A stretch of 64,000 nt of DNA from CAZKTO01 sp964555685 (GTDB taxonomy: Bacteria; Chloroflexota; Dehalococcoidia; SHYB01), in NCBI GenBank assembly GCA_964555685.1, contig CAZKTO010000005.1, positions 12,687 through 76,686 of the forward strand, read 5' to 3'. How positions within the stretch are numbered: the stretch's first letter is position 1; each line of letters starts with the position of its first letter. Position numbers and translations under genes: made by a program. Below the pieces are notes generated by a model that saw only the letters and a list, made by a program, of their open reading frames with translations, did no database searches and had not been told where the DNA came from. Of the stretch, positions 56,098 to 64,000 are shown piece by piece.

Positions 56098-57060
56098 ATG
56101 CCTGCATCCCCCGAGCCAGCATCCGGCGCCCGGCCCGTCCCGGCGTCCGCCGGCACGCTCGACCAGGCCCGTCAGCTGGTCCTCGCGATGCGCCCGCGCC
56201 AGTGGGCCAAGAACCTGCTGGTCTATCTGGCGTTCTTCTTCACCCTGGGCGATCACGCCGCCGGTGGCGCGGGGGGCGAGGCCCGCCTCTTCGGGGAGGC
56301 GACGGCCGGCTTCGCGCTCTTCTGCCTCCTGAGCGGCGCTACCTACCTGGTCAACGACCTCTTGGACGTGGAGGCGGACCGGCTGCACCCGGGGAAGCGC
56401 CTGCGTCCCCTGGCGTCCGGGGCCCTGAGCCCGTCGCTGGCGGCGGGCGCGGCGGCGCTGCTCGTCGCGGCGGGCGTGGCGCTGGGGTTCGTGGTGGACC
56501 CCGGCTTCGGCGTCATCGCGCTGGTCTACCTGAGCGTGACGCTGGCCTACACCCTCCAGCTCAAACACATGGTGATCCTCGACGTGATGGCCGTCGCCGC
56601 CGGGTTCGTCCTGCGCGCCGCCGCCGGGGCCCAGGTCGTCGACGTCCCCATCTCCGAGTGGCTCTACGTGATGACGGGCCTGGGGGCGCTCCTCATCTCG
56701 CTGGGCAAGCGCCGGGACGAGCTCGTGCGGCTGGGAGACGACGGCGCGGGCCACCGGCGCGTCCTGGAGCACTACACGGCGCCGGTCCTGGACCAGCTCA
56801 TCGCCGTCGTCGCGCCCTCGACGCTCGTGGCCTACACGCTCTACACCTTCACCGCCGGCAACCTCCCCGAGGATAACTCGATGATGCTGACGGTCCCGTT
56901 CGTGCTCTACGGGATCTTCCGGTACCTGTTCGTGGCGCACCGGAAGGGGCTCGGCGGAGAGCCGGAGGAGATCTTCCTCACGGACCGGCCGCTCCTCATC
57001 TGTATCTTGCTGTGGATGGCTGCGGCCATCGCCATCCTGGCGGTGGATAGGTATGGGTAA
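56098..57060 (+). CDS. UbiA-type decaprenyl-phosphate phosphoribosyltransferase (DPPR synthase)
   Basis: 320 residues. After a 40-residue N-terminal part, MRPRQWAKNLLVYLAFFF opens the first helix, YLVNDLLDVEADRLHPGKRLRPLASG contains the NDxxDxxxD metal site, and TLAYTLQLKHMVILDVMAVAAGFVLRAAAG the second, with about eight helices in total. RPRQWxKN and DVExDRxHPxKRxRPLASG are typical of DPPR synthases rather than ubiquinone enzymes. It would make a phosphoribosylated lipid used for cell-wall or glycolipid pentose donors. The gene is divergent from the tlyA unit, with about 85 bases between. Confidence 0.85.
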   Translation: MPASPEPASGARPVPASAGTLDQARQLVLAMRPRQWAKNLLVYLAFFFTLGDHAAGGAGGEARLFGEATAGFALFCLLSGATYLVNDLLDVEADRLHPGKRLRPLASGALSPSLAAGAAALLVAAGVALGFVVDPGFGVIALVYLSVTLAYTLQLKHMVILDVMAVAAGFVLRAAAGAQVVDVPISEWLYVMTGLGALLISLGKRRDELVRLGDDGAGHRRVLEHYTAPVLDQLIAVVAPSTLVAYTLYTFTAGNLPEDNSMMLTVPFVLYGIFRYLFVAHRKGLGGEPEEIFLTDRPLLICILLWMAAAIAILAVDRYG

Positions 57061-57076
57061 GGGCCCTCACCCCAGC

Positions 57077-57180
57077 CCCTTCGACTTCGCCCAGGGTAGG
57101 CTCTCTCCCACGGGGAGAGAGAGTATGGATACCTCACCCCCAACCCCCTCTCCGACTCGGAGAGGGGGTTGGGGGTGAGG
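57077..57180. repeat. Pair of short palindromic repeats between DPPR synthase and lhr
   Basis: One CCTTCGACTTCGCCCAGGGT-type copy (57077-57100) and a clear CCCTCACC/GGGTGAGG palindrome with CCCTCTCC-GACTC-GGAGAGGG core (57131-57180). These fill the gap of 130 bases between convergent genes; no T-run terminator is visible. Confidence 0.7.
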
Positions 57181-57192
57181 GCACCAATCAAC

Positions 57193-60100
57193 CTACCCCC
57201 GCAACGCCTTCAGCACCGCATCACGCTCAGCGTCTGGCACATCCTGGTAGTACGTCACCGCGCCGGCGATTCGGGCGGCCACGGGCACGCCATCGCGGTA
57301 GACGATCCGGTTGGAGGCCACGGCCGGCACCCGCTCGCCAGGGGCGATGATCCCCACGAGATTCAGCGGGTCGGCCCCGCACACGCCTGCCAGCGCCCCG
57401 GTCGGCTCCCTGCGCCGCATCGCCCGCAACGCCTCGACGGCCTCAGGCAGGGCGTACTGCTCGCCAGAGGGGCCAGCGACGAAGCGGCCGCCGCGCACCT
57501 CGCCGCGAGCCTCCAGCCGGCGCAGGACGCGCAGGATATCGCGCCAGGGCGGCAGGCCCGTCTCCCGCAGCATCAGCTTGTGGAAGACGACGCCGTACCG
57601 ACGCAGCAGTTGCCGCGCCCAGAGCTCGGCCAACTCCTCGGGACTGGACTGGTGCGGCGCTCCGTTGCGGAGGAGCGACCAGCGGCCCACGGCCTCGGGG
57701 GAGATAGCGGGCTGAAAGGGGCCGATCCATCGTTGCCGGCGGTCGCGGGCTGACGTTCGGCGCCCGTTCGCCACGAGCCCCCGCAGGCCGGCGAAGCCGT
57801 CGCCGGTGATGATCCCGGCGGCGACGAGCTCGCCCAGGGCGCCGCGGACCTCCGCGGGGAGGCGGCGGGTCGCGGAGGCGAGCTCCTGGGCGAAGCTGGC
57901 GCCGTGCCGCTGGAGGTGCGCCACGACCTGCTGGGCGAGGGCGCTGAGGCTGGGCCCGGCTTGGGTTTCACCCCCACCCCAACCCTCCCCCGTCGAGGGG
58001 GAGGGAGATTTGGGATGCGCTCCAGGATGGGAGCTTTTGGAAGGGACGCCGGCGCCGTGGGGGACGGCGGCGAGCCACTGGGGGAGCTCGTGGCGGAAGA
58101 GGAGCGCGATGGGCGAGGAGCGCGTGGCGGGTACCCCGGCCTGTCGGGGTGCCCGGCGATACTCTCCGTTCGCCGGCGGGAAGAGGCGCCCCCAGACGAC
58201 CTGCCCTGAGAGGCAGAGCTCGTCCAGGAGCGCCGGCGCGTAGCGGCCCATGCGGGCCGGCAGGAGCTGGCCCTCCCAGGCGGCCGCTGGAGCCTGGTAG
58301 CCCTGGAGCCGGTGGACGATCTGGGCGAGTCCCGCCGCCCCTTGCAGGCGCGTCTCCGGGCCGGCGTGCTGCCAGGCGATGAGGAAGCGCAGGAACTGGG
58401 CGGCGGTCACCGGCTCGATCTCCCGGCGCAGGCGGTCCAGCGTCAGCCGGTGGATGCGGGCCAGGAGCCGCCGCTCGCACCATTCGATAGCCGAGGCGTC
58501 GCCTGCGGGCCCAGCGAAGCGGCCCCGGAGCACGAAGCCCTCCGCCTCCAGAGCCACGAGAGCGCCCTCGACCTGCGTGGAGGCGAGACCCATGGACGAG
58601 GCCAGCGATTCGGCGGTGACGGGGCCCAGCCCCTCCAGACGCCCGCGCACGATCTCGCGCAGGGCCTCGTCCCGCTCCCAGGCCAGGGCTCGCTCACGCG
58701 CTGGGGCCTCGATGGCCGGCGCGAGCGCCGCGTCCGGGAAGAGGGCGCGCCACTGGGGCAGGCGCTCGGCGGCGATCCAGACACGATGGCCAGCGGGCGT
58801 GGTCGAAGCTACCCCGAAATGCGGTTCATCGGGTGAGGTTTCACCCCCACCCTCGCCCTCCCCCATCGAGGGGGAGGGGGTTTTGGGATGGGTGGTGAGG
58901 ACGGCGGCCCGCCGGGCCCCGGCCAGCGCATCGAGCATGAGGGCCCAGCGCTCCGCCTCCGGCTCCGTGAGATAGCCCAGCAGCACGAGGGCGTCGTGCA
59001 GCTCGTCCTCGCTCTCGGCGTCGGGCCAGGCCTGCTCCCGCACCCGCGCGATGGCCTCGGGATCCAGGGCGGCCAGGTCGCCGGCCGTGGCGGGATCGAG
59101 GGCCCGGCGCGCCATGACGGCCTGCGTCCGGCGCTCCTCCAGCGGCGCATCGTCCAGGAAGGCGTAGGGCTTGGCGTTCAGGATCTCCGCGGCCATGGGC
59201 GAGGGCTCGACGGTGTCCTTGGAAACGAGCCGGACGCGCCCTTGCTCGACATTCGTGAGCACGGCGACGAGGCCCTCCACGTCCATGGCCTCGTGCAGGC
59301 AGTCGTCCACCGTCTGCGCGACGAGCGGATGGCCGGGCACCTCGATGTCGCCGGGCGCGTTCTCGGCGCAGGCGACCTGGGCCGGGAAGACGGATGCCAG
59401 CAGGTCGTCGGAGCGCATGCGCTGGATGGGCATGGGCACCTTGCGGCCCCGCTCCTGGCGCAGGACGGCCAGGGCGCGGGTCAGGTTCCAGCGCCAGCGC
59501 GTGGTGAACATGGGCGCGGCCAGCAGCGCCTGGACCAGCACGTCCTGGGCCGTGGCCGGTCGCAGGTACGACCAGACGTCCTCCAGAGGGAAGCTGTGCT
59601 GGGGCCCCAGGGAGAGGACGACGCTATCCTCGGTGGCGGCGGCCTGGAGCTCCTGGTTGAAGGTCCGGCAGAACCGCTTGCGCAGCGCCAGCCCCCACGC
59701 CCGGTTCACCCGGCCGCCGAAGGGGGCGTGGAGCACGAGCTGCATCCCGCCCGTCTCATCGAAGAAGCGCTCGAGGACCAGCGTCTCCTGGGTGGGCACG
59801 ACCCCCAGGGCGGCCTTGGTCGCGGCCAGATACTCGACGATCTGCTCGGCGGGTCCGGCCGAGGCGGACGCGATGCCGGCGTGATCGGCGAGCCAGCGGA
59901 CCGCTTCCCGGTGCTGGGGCAGACTTGGCCCGCTCTCCCCGGCCCTCTCTCCAACTGTAGGGGCGGGTTTGAAACCCGCCCCCGAAGCGAGAGGGGGTGG
60001 GTCACCCCCACCCGCACCCTCCCCCTCGACGGGGGAGGGAGGTTGGTGGTCAGTGCAGTCGAGCCGGGACTCGACCTCGGCGCGGAGGGCCGAGACCTGG

Positions 60101-61881
60101 GCCGAGAGCTCGAGGGTGCGGGCCGGCGCCTCGCCCAGCCAGAACGGGATCGTGGGCGGCAGGCCGTGGGCGTCCTCGACGCGCACCTTGCCCTGCTCGA
60201 CCTTCAGGATGCGCCAGGACGAGATGCCGAGCTGGAAGATGTCGCCCGCCATGCTCTCGATGGCGAAGTCCTCGTTGACAGTGCCGACGGGCGTGCCCTG
60301 GGGCTCCAGGACGACCTGGTAGTCGGCCGTCTCCGGGATGGCGCCGCCCGAGGTGATGGCGGCCAGGCGGGCGCCGCGCCGGCCCCGCAGCCGGCCGCCG
60401 ACGCCATCGTAGTGGATGTGGGCGCCGGTCCGGCCACGCCGCGAGGAGAAGCCCTCGGCCAGCATCTGGACGACCCGGTCGAACTCCTCCCGGGCCAGGT
60501 TCCGGTAGGGGTAGGCGCCGCGCGCCAGCTCGAAGAGGCCGTCTTCGCGCCACTCCTCGACGGCGACGGCGGCGACGATCTGCTGGGCGAGGATATCGAG
60601 GGCCTTCTCGGGGATGCTCAGGCGGTCGAGCATGCCGCGCCGGGCGGACCACAGCAGCGCCGCGCACTCGACGAGGTCGTCGCGGGTGAGGGGGAAGATG
60701 CGGCCGCGGGGGACGGCGGGTGGGCCTGACCCAGTGGCCGGCGTGTGGGCCGAGCGTCCGACGCGCTGGAGGAAGGTGGCGATGCTGCGCGTCGAGCCCA
60801 GCTGGCAGACGAGATCGACGGCCCCGATGTCGATGCCCAGTTCGAGGGATGCGGTGGCCACCAGGGCCCGCAGGTCGCCGGCCTTGAGGCGCTGCTCGGC
60901 CTGCAGGCGCTGCTCGCGGGAGAGGCTGCCGTGGTGGGAGGTGACCTGCCCCTCGCCCAGGCGCTTGGCCAGGTTCATCGAGGCTCGCTCGGCCAGGCGG
61001 CGGGTGTTGGTGAAGACCAGCGTCGTCCGGTTCTGACCGATCAGCTCGGCCAGGCGGTCATAGATCTCCTCCCAGGTCTCGTTGGCCATGACGGCCGAGA
61101 GGGGAGCGCCGGGCAGCTCGAGGGCCAGATCGAGGGTTCGGACGTGCCCCTCGTCGATGATCGTGCAGTCGGGACTGCCGTCCGGACCGACATGCCGGGC
61201 GCCGACGAGGAAGCGCGCCACCTCCTCGATGGGCCGCTGCGTGGCCGAGAGGCCGATGCGGACGGAGCGCCGTTTCGTGAGGGCGTCGAGTCTCTCCAGG
61301 CTGAGGGCCAGGTGCGAGCCGCGCTTATCGCGGGCGACGGCATGGATCTCGTCGACGATGACGGTGCGGACGCTCTTGAGCATGGCGCGCCCACCGCCGG
61401 AGGTCAGGAGGATGTAGAGGGACTCGGGCGTGGTGACGAGGATGTGCGGCGGGTGGCGGGTCATGGCCTGCCGCTCGCGGGAGGGGGTGTCGCCGGTGCG
61501 GACGAGGACGCGGATATCGGGCGCGGGGAGGCCCATGGTCATGAGGCGGTCGCGGACCTGGGCCAGGGGCTCCGAGAGGTTCTTCTGGACGTCGTTGCTG
61601 AGGGCTTTCAGCGGTGAGACGTAGAGGACCTGGGTCTCGCCGGGGAGAGCGCCGGAGAGGGCTTGCATAACGAGGAGGTCGATGGCGTTGAGGAAGGCAG
61701 CGAGAGTCTTGCCGGAGCCGGTGGGCGCGGCGATGAGCGTGTCGCGGCCGGAGCGGATGGCGGGCCAGCCGCGCTCCTGGGCGGGCGTGGGCTGGGCGAA
61801 GCGCGAGGCGAACCACCCGCCGACGGCGGGGTGGAAGAGGGAGAGGACGCCGGATGGTTGCTGGTCTGATGGGTTCGCCAC
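57193..61881 (-). CDS. lhr: Lhr-type ATP-dependent DNA helicase with three in-frame repeat insertions
   Basis: 1562 residues, comparable with E. coli Lhr (about 1538). Motifs: RSGRDTLIAAPTGSGKTLAAF (Walker A near residue 50), TPSRERQAMTRHPPHILVTTPESLY, VIVDEIHAVARDKRGSHLALSLERL (motif II DEIH), LSATQ, then LVFTNTRRLAERA, SHHGSLSREQRL, ATASLELGIDIGAVDLV and QRVGRSAH. A winged-helix/Lhr core and C-terminal regions follow. Three insertions of the form PSP-x-x-GEG-x-GGG (around residues 610-646, 997-1015 and 1286-1308) carry short palindromic repeats in frame. Lhr-type enzymes unwind RNA:DNA hybrids and are linked to DNA repair. Confidence 0.92.
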   Translation of the reverse strand: MANPSDQQPSGVLSLFHPAVGGWFASRFAQPTPAQERGWPAIRSGRDTLIAAPTGSGKTLAAFLNAIDLLVMQALSGALPGETQVLYVSPLKALSNDVQKNLSEPLAQVRDRLMTMGLPAPDIRVLVRTGDTPSRERQAMTRHPPHILVTTPESLYILLTSGGGRAMLKSVRTVIVDEIHAVARDKRGSHLALSLERLDALTKRRSVRIGLSATQRPIEEVARFLVGARHVGPDGSPDCTIIDEGHVRTLDLALELPGAPLSAVMANETWEEIYDRLAELIGQNRTTLVFTNTRRLAERASMNLAKRLGEGQVTSHHGSLSREQRLQAEQRLKAGDLRALVATASLELGIDIGAVDLVCQLGSTRSIATFLQRVGRSAHTPATGSGPPAVPRGRIFPLTRDDLVECAALLWSARRGMLDRLSIPEKALDILAQQIVAAVAVEEWREDGLFELARGAYPYRNLAREEFDRVVQMLAEGFSSRRGRTGAHIHYDGVGGRLRGRRGARLAAITSGGAIPETADYQVVLEPQGTPVGTVNEDFAIESMAGDIFQLGISSWRILKVEQGKVRVEDAHGLPPTIPFWLGEAPARTLELSAQVSALRAEVESRLDCTDHQPPSPVEGEGAGGGDPPPLASGAGFKPAPTVGERAGESGPSLPQHREAVRWLADHAGIASASAGPAEQIVEYLAATKAALGVVPTQETLVLERFFDETGGMQLVLHAPFGGRVNRAWGLALRKRFCRTFNQELQAAATEDSVVLSLGPQHSFPLEDVWSYLRPATAQDVLVQALLAAPMFTTRWRWNLTRALAVLRQERGRKVPMPIQRMRSDDLLASVFPAQVACAENAPGDIEVPGHPLVAQTVDDCLHEAMDVEGLVAVLTNVEQGRVRLVSKDTVEPSPMAAEILNAKPYAFLDDAPLEERRTQAVMARRALDPATAGDLAALDPEAIARVREQAWPDAESEDELHDALVLLGYLTEPEAERWALMLDALAGARRAAVLTTHPKTPSPSMGEGEGGGETSPDEPHFGVASTTPAGHRVWIAAERLPQWRALFPDAALAPAIEAPARERALAWERDEALREIVRGRLEGLGPVTAESLASSMGLASTQVEGALVALEAEGFVLRGRFAGPAGDASAIEWCERRLLARIHRLTLDRLRREIEPVTAAQFLRFLIAWQHAGPETRLQGAAGLAQIVHRLQGYQAPAAAWEGQLLPARMGRYAPALLDELCLSGQVVWGRLFPPANGEYRRAPRQAGVPATRSSPIALLFRHELPQWLAAVPHGAGVPSKSSHPGAHPKSPSPSTGEGWGGGETQAGPSLSALAQQVVAHLQRHGASFAQELASATRRLPAEVRGALGELVAAGIITGDGFAGLRGLVANGRRTSARDRRQRWIGPFQPAISPEAVGRWSLLRNGAPHQSSPEELAELWARQLLRRYGVVFHKLMLRETGLPPWRDILRVLRRLEARGEVRGGRFVAGPSGEQYALPEAVEALRAMRRREPTGALAGVCGADPLNLVGIIAPGERVPAVASNRIVYRDGVPVAARIAGAVTYYQDVPDAERDAVLKALRG
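57964..58017. repeat. In-frame palindromic element inside lhr, copy 1
   Basis: Core CTCCCCC-GTCGA-GGGGGAG (57985-58003) flanked by GGTTTCACCCCCACCCC on one side and GAGATTTGGGATG on the other. Encodes KSPSPSTGEGWGGGETQ in lhr. Confidence 0.9.
58835..58890. repeat. In-frame palindromic element inside lhr, copy 2
   Basis: Core CTCCCCC-ATCGA-GGGGGAG flanked by GAGGTTTCACCCCCACCC and GGGGTTTTGGGATGGG. Encodes KTPSPSMGEGEGGGETS in lhr. Near-identical ends to copy 1. Confidence 0.9.
59944..60052. repeat. In-frame palindromic elements inside lhr, copy 3 with second repeat
   Basis: Two palindromes in tandem: GGGGCGGGTTTGAAACCCGC and so on (59961-59983) and CCTCCCCCTCGACGGGGGAG (60017-60041), with GGGTCACCCCCACCC ahead of the second. 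Encodes PPSPVEGEGAGGGDPPPLAS and more. Confidence 0.88.
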
Positions 61882-62017
61882 GGGCCGCCTCCGGAGCCGG
61901 GATGCTATTGTAGCGCGAGGGCGCGCGGGAGAGAAACGGACGAGTGGCAGGGCTTGGCAGGTCGCCTGGACGCGACATATGATAAGAGGGCGATCTACCG
62001 AAAAAGGCGGGCTTCAG

Positions 62018-62497
62018 ATGCCGAGCGATACGACGATTGATGAACTCGTTGTATTCCTTCAGACTGATACTACCGGGGCTTTGTCATGGGTGATGAACGG
62101 GGAAGGCCAACACCTGATTGATGAGGAGTTGCTGGCCTTAATACAAAGAGCCTGGCGAGAGGTACTGGAAGTTAGCTTAGGCCCCAGCGTTCTGTGGCTA
62201 CAACAAGCGAGGGGAAATGCGCAGCGGAGACAGGCCCTTGACCAAGCCGGCTTTACAGATATTCAGTGGGCCCCAAAGCGCACCCTCATGCAGCGCGCCC
62301 TAGCTGCTTTTGTGGGATTGTTGGCCCATCTCAAGGGCCTTCGCCTTCACCCAAAAGCTATTGCTCGCTTGGTGGCCTCGCCATTTGCGAAAGTCTTGTT
62401 GGTAATAGACAAGATCCTTGGGTCTCTCGTCAAGGCGATTTCGCAACTAGAGCCACTTCGGGAGATGAAGGAAGTTGTGGAAACGGCCATAGGCTGA
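62018..62497 (+). CDS. Hypothetical protein, 159 residues
   Basis: Begins MPSDTTIDELVVFLQTDTTG and has a long helical C-terminal half rich in Leu, Ala and Lys (ALAAFVGLLAHLKGLRLHPK, FAKVLLVIDKILGSLVKAI). No family is recognised. Codon use and G+C (near 52% by eye) are unlike the flanking lhr gene, so it may be foreign. The start at 62018 is the first ATG in the compact frame. A purely structural or regulatory role cannot be excluded. Confidence 0.5.
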   Translation: MPSDTTIDELVVFLQTDTTGALSWVMNGEGQHLIDEELLALIQRAWREVLEVSLGPSVLWLQQARGNAQRRQALDQAGFTDIQWAPKRTLMQRALAAFVGLLAHLKGLRLHPKAIARLVASPFAKVLLVIDKILGSLVKAISQLEPLREMKEVVETAIG

Positions 62498-62604
62498 AAA
62501 GGCTGGTTTGAACTGCCCCCAGACCTTGTACCAGGCGCTATCTTGGTTTAGCGGCCCGGCGGGAAGCCAGCCGGGGCTGGACAGCCTCGGGAGTTGGTGG
62601 TAAA

Positions 62605-62943
62605 TTGGCGACGCGCTCGCGAACAACGTCCGGTGCAAAGCATCGAGCCTCTCCTGTAAGGGCGGGCCGCCCGGTGGAGGTGGTCACCGGTGCAGAGGTC
62701 CGGGGGCCCTACACGCTGGAGGTGATCTTTGCAGACGGGACCCGCCGGGTCGTCGATCTAGAGCCCCAGCTGCACGGAGAGGTATTCGCGCCGCTGTGGG
62801 ACCCCGCCTTCTTTGCTCAGGTACGAGTCGATAAGGAGCTAGGGACCGTGGTCTGGCCCAATGGCGCTGACTTTAGCCCTGAATTTCTGTACCGCCGCCG
62901 CACCGTGCGACAGCGGCGTAATCCCTCAGTACGATATGCGTAG
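62605..62943 (+). CDS. DUF2442 domain protein
   Basis: 112 residues from a TTG at 62605. The second half contains VTGAEVRGPYTLEVIFADGTRRVVDLEP, then FAPLWDPAFFAQVRVDKELGTVVWPNGADFSPEFLY, the diagnostic block of DUF2442. These small proteins frequently accompany DUF4160 proteins in presumed toxin-antitoxin pairs, but no DUF4160 gene is next to it here. The first 30 residues, rich in Arg, Thr and Ser, may be leader sequence or part of an alternate start (a downstream start is possible). The function is unknown. Confidence 0.7.
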   Translation: MATRSRTTSGAKHRASPVRAGRPVEVVTGAEVRGPYTLEVIFADGTRRVVDLEPQLHGEVFAPLWDPAFFAQVRVDKELGTVVWPNGADFSPEFLYRRRTVRQRRNPSVRYA

Positions 62944-62977
62944 GGGCGACCTTAGGGTCGCTGCCACAACCATTCCG

Positions 62978-63661
62978 ATGGCACCTCGTCTCACCACCGT
63001 CCTCTTTGACCTGGACGACACGCTGCTCGACTCCTGGCGCGCTCGAGTCGCGGCGCTGGCCGAGGCCCTGGATGCTGCGGGCATTCGCGAGCCGACTGCT
63101 GAGCATGTATTCCACAGCATGCGCGGACGTCAACTCCTCGGCGTCATAGACGAGCTAAAGGCCCAGACTGGCGTGGCTTATGATCTCTTCACTCACTATC
63201 GCCGGGCTTACTGGCTCCAGGGCGGCGACCTCGTAAGGCTGTATCCCGGAGTGCAGCGAGTGCTCGAGTCGCTGTCGGGGACCGGGACCAAGCTGGGCGT
63301 GGTAACGCAGAAGGAACGCGTCTTTCAGGTGGACAGTCGGCGCGCCGGAGCACACCTAGAGCTGGAGCGGACGGGCATCGCAGGGCTTATCGGCGCGACG
63401 GTGGGGTACGAAGACGTGACGCGCCACAAGCCGGACCCGGAGGGGATACACCTGGCGATGGAGCGGCTCGGCGCGCGCCCCGGCGAGACCCTGGTCGTCG
63501 GCGATAGCGCGGCAGACCTGCAGGCGGGGCTCGCTGCGGGCTGCTGGACGTGCCACGCGACGTGGGGGCTATTGCCAGGACACGCCGGTGTAGATGGCGT
63601 CACGCCACACGCGGTAGCTACGCGTCCCCAGGACGTGCTGGGACTTGTCAGGAACTCCTGA
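62978..63661 (+). CDS. HAD-superfamily hydrolase (phosphoglycolate-phosphatase/PGMB-like)
   Basis: 227 residues from ATG 62978. Motif I TTVLFDLDDTLLDSWR has the nucleophile and acid Asp, motif II is LGVVTQKERVF (T in place), motif III is the lysine in HKPDPEGIHLAM, and motif IV is LVVGDSAADLQAG. A helical cap (about residues 18-85) places it in subfamily I. HADs hydrolyse small phosphate esters or phosphonates. G+C is a little lower than in lhr. It follows the DUF2442 gene by about 35 bases on the same strand. Substrate not predictable. Confidence 0.85.
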   Translation: MAPRLTTVLFDLDDTLLDSWRARVAALAEALDAAGIREPTAEHVFHSMRGRQLLGVIDELKAQTGVAYDLFTHYRRAYWLQGGDLVRLYPGVQRVLESLSGTGTKLGVVTQKERVFQVDSRRAGAHLELERTGIAGLIGATVGYEDVTRHKPDPEGIHLAMERLGARPGETLVVGDSAADLQAGLAAGCWTCHATWGLLPGHAGVDGVTPHAVATRPQDVLGLVRNS

Positions 63662-64000
63662 CCTCTAATTTCTGCTTTGAGTCTTCGAGCCGGAGCCTGC
63701 CCCGAATCTTCCGAGGGGTCTCCTCTTGGTCTTCTTTCCTGCTACATCCGGCGGAGGTGTGCGAGCTCCCGGTCGATGTCCTGACGCAGCGTCGAGGCCC
63801 ACACGGGGTCTCCAGAGTCGGTGGCTCCGAGCCCTCAGCCTAGCGATGTGGGTGAGACGCCGTGCGTGAGGAGGAGGGAGGCGAGAGCGTGGGCCAGGAG
63901 ACGGGACCCGGTCCAGGCGCCGCGGGTGGCGCGACCAAGAAGGCTGCACGCCCCCATCCTAACCTTCCCCCGCAGACGGGGGAAGGGATTGCAGCCCCAC
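63662..64000. other. Gene-poor tail with a repeat at the edge
   Basis: 339 bases with no convincing gene. A minus-strand remnant (63742-63834) reads DPVWASTLRQDIDRELAHLR then M and a stop, like the end of a small protein, but has no proper start. At 63962-63986 the palindrome CCTTCCCC-CGCAGA-CGGGGGAAGG is another CT-rich repeat copy. Confidence 0.45.

Noticed and set aside
63742..63834. Short minus-strand frame ending LRQDIDRELAHLRRM.
   Set aside because: It looks protein-like but has no start codon after the preceding stop, so it is noted only as a possible relic.

Overview
The window is a GC-rich (roughly two-thirds G+C), densely coding bacterial chromosome segment with no rRNA, tRNA, prophage or CRISPR array that I can see. 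Gene content points by inference to a Chloroflexota lineage of the Dehalococcoidia/SAR202 type. It combines CaiB/BaiF CoA-transferases (one of them a double-length fusion), LLM-class flavin oxidoreductases, a D-aminoacylase-type amidohydrolase, oligopeptide-type ABC transporters whose lipoproteins share an AACGGG lipobox and Pro/Thr-rich tethers, and very many short palindromic repeats. No marker gene in the window settles the taxonomy.

Layout. 1-3.0 kb: two tandem NIPSNAP-like genes (the first cut by the window edge), a two-domain antibiotic-biosynthesis-monooxygenase-like protein and an LLM oxidoreductase. 3.0-6.0 kb: a sulfur cluster (Rrf2 regulator, MoeB/ThiF-type E1, CysM-type synthase) bracketed by two related elements with terminal inverted repeats. 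6.1-11.4 kb: an orphan GlnR-like regulator, a calcium-type P-type ATPase and glnA with a GlnR-box-like site in its promoter. 11.5-12.7 kb: a SnoaL-like protein and moaE/moaD. 12.8-21.5 kb: four CoA-transferase domains in three genes, an LLM oxidoreductase, a D-aminoacylase-like enzyme and a PAC2 protein, probably a catabolic block. 21.6-27.9 kb: an oligopeptide ABC operon with two paralogous binding lipoproteins flanking two permeases and no ATPase. 28.2-35.7 kb: two DEAD-box helicases, a transposase relic, an SDR lacking the catalytic Lys, an M20 peptidase, a SRAP protein and an enoyl-CoA hydratase. 36-42.6 kb: a third binding lipoprotein, then purF, purM and purH. 42.6-45.7 kb: a low-GC DUF4926/DUF6883 pair beside an amidohydrolase and a relic of a second amidohydrolase 3' end, then a DUF192 lipoprotein. 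45.8-54.0 kb: a ten-gene thiamine operon (thiG, tenI-like, thiS, thiO, thiE, thiL, thiD, thiZ, thiX, thiY) under one promoter, a TPP riboswitch and an intrinsic terminator. 54-64 kb: GNAT, macrodomain and TlyA genes, a UbiA-type DPPR synthase, a giant Lhr-type helicase, and a lower-GC tail with DUF2442 and HAD genes.

The genes suggest an aerobic or microaerobic heterotroph (ThiO uses oxygen) that scavenges peptides and pyrimidine precursors, makes purines and thiamine, and activates sulfur through ubiquitin-like carriers. MoaD and ThiS are both encoded here, and the only E1-like activator seen is the one beside cysM.

The most unusual property is the colonisation by short palindromic elements. 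At least four families occur between genes. Copies also sit in frame inside genes: three in lhr, one in purH, one at the N-terminus of thiX and one in the linker of the CoA-transferase fusion. One 141-142 bp family abuts the TAG stop codon of two unrelated genes in the same orientation.
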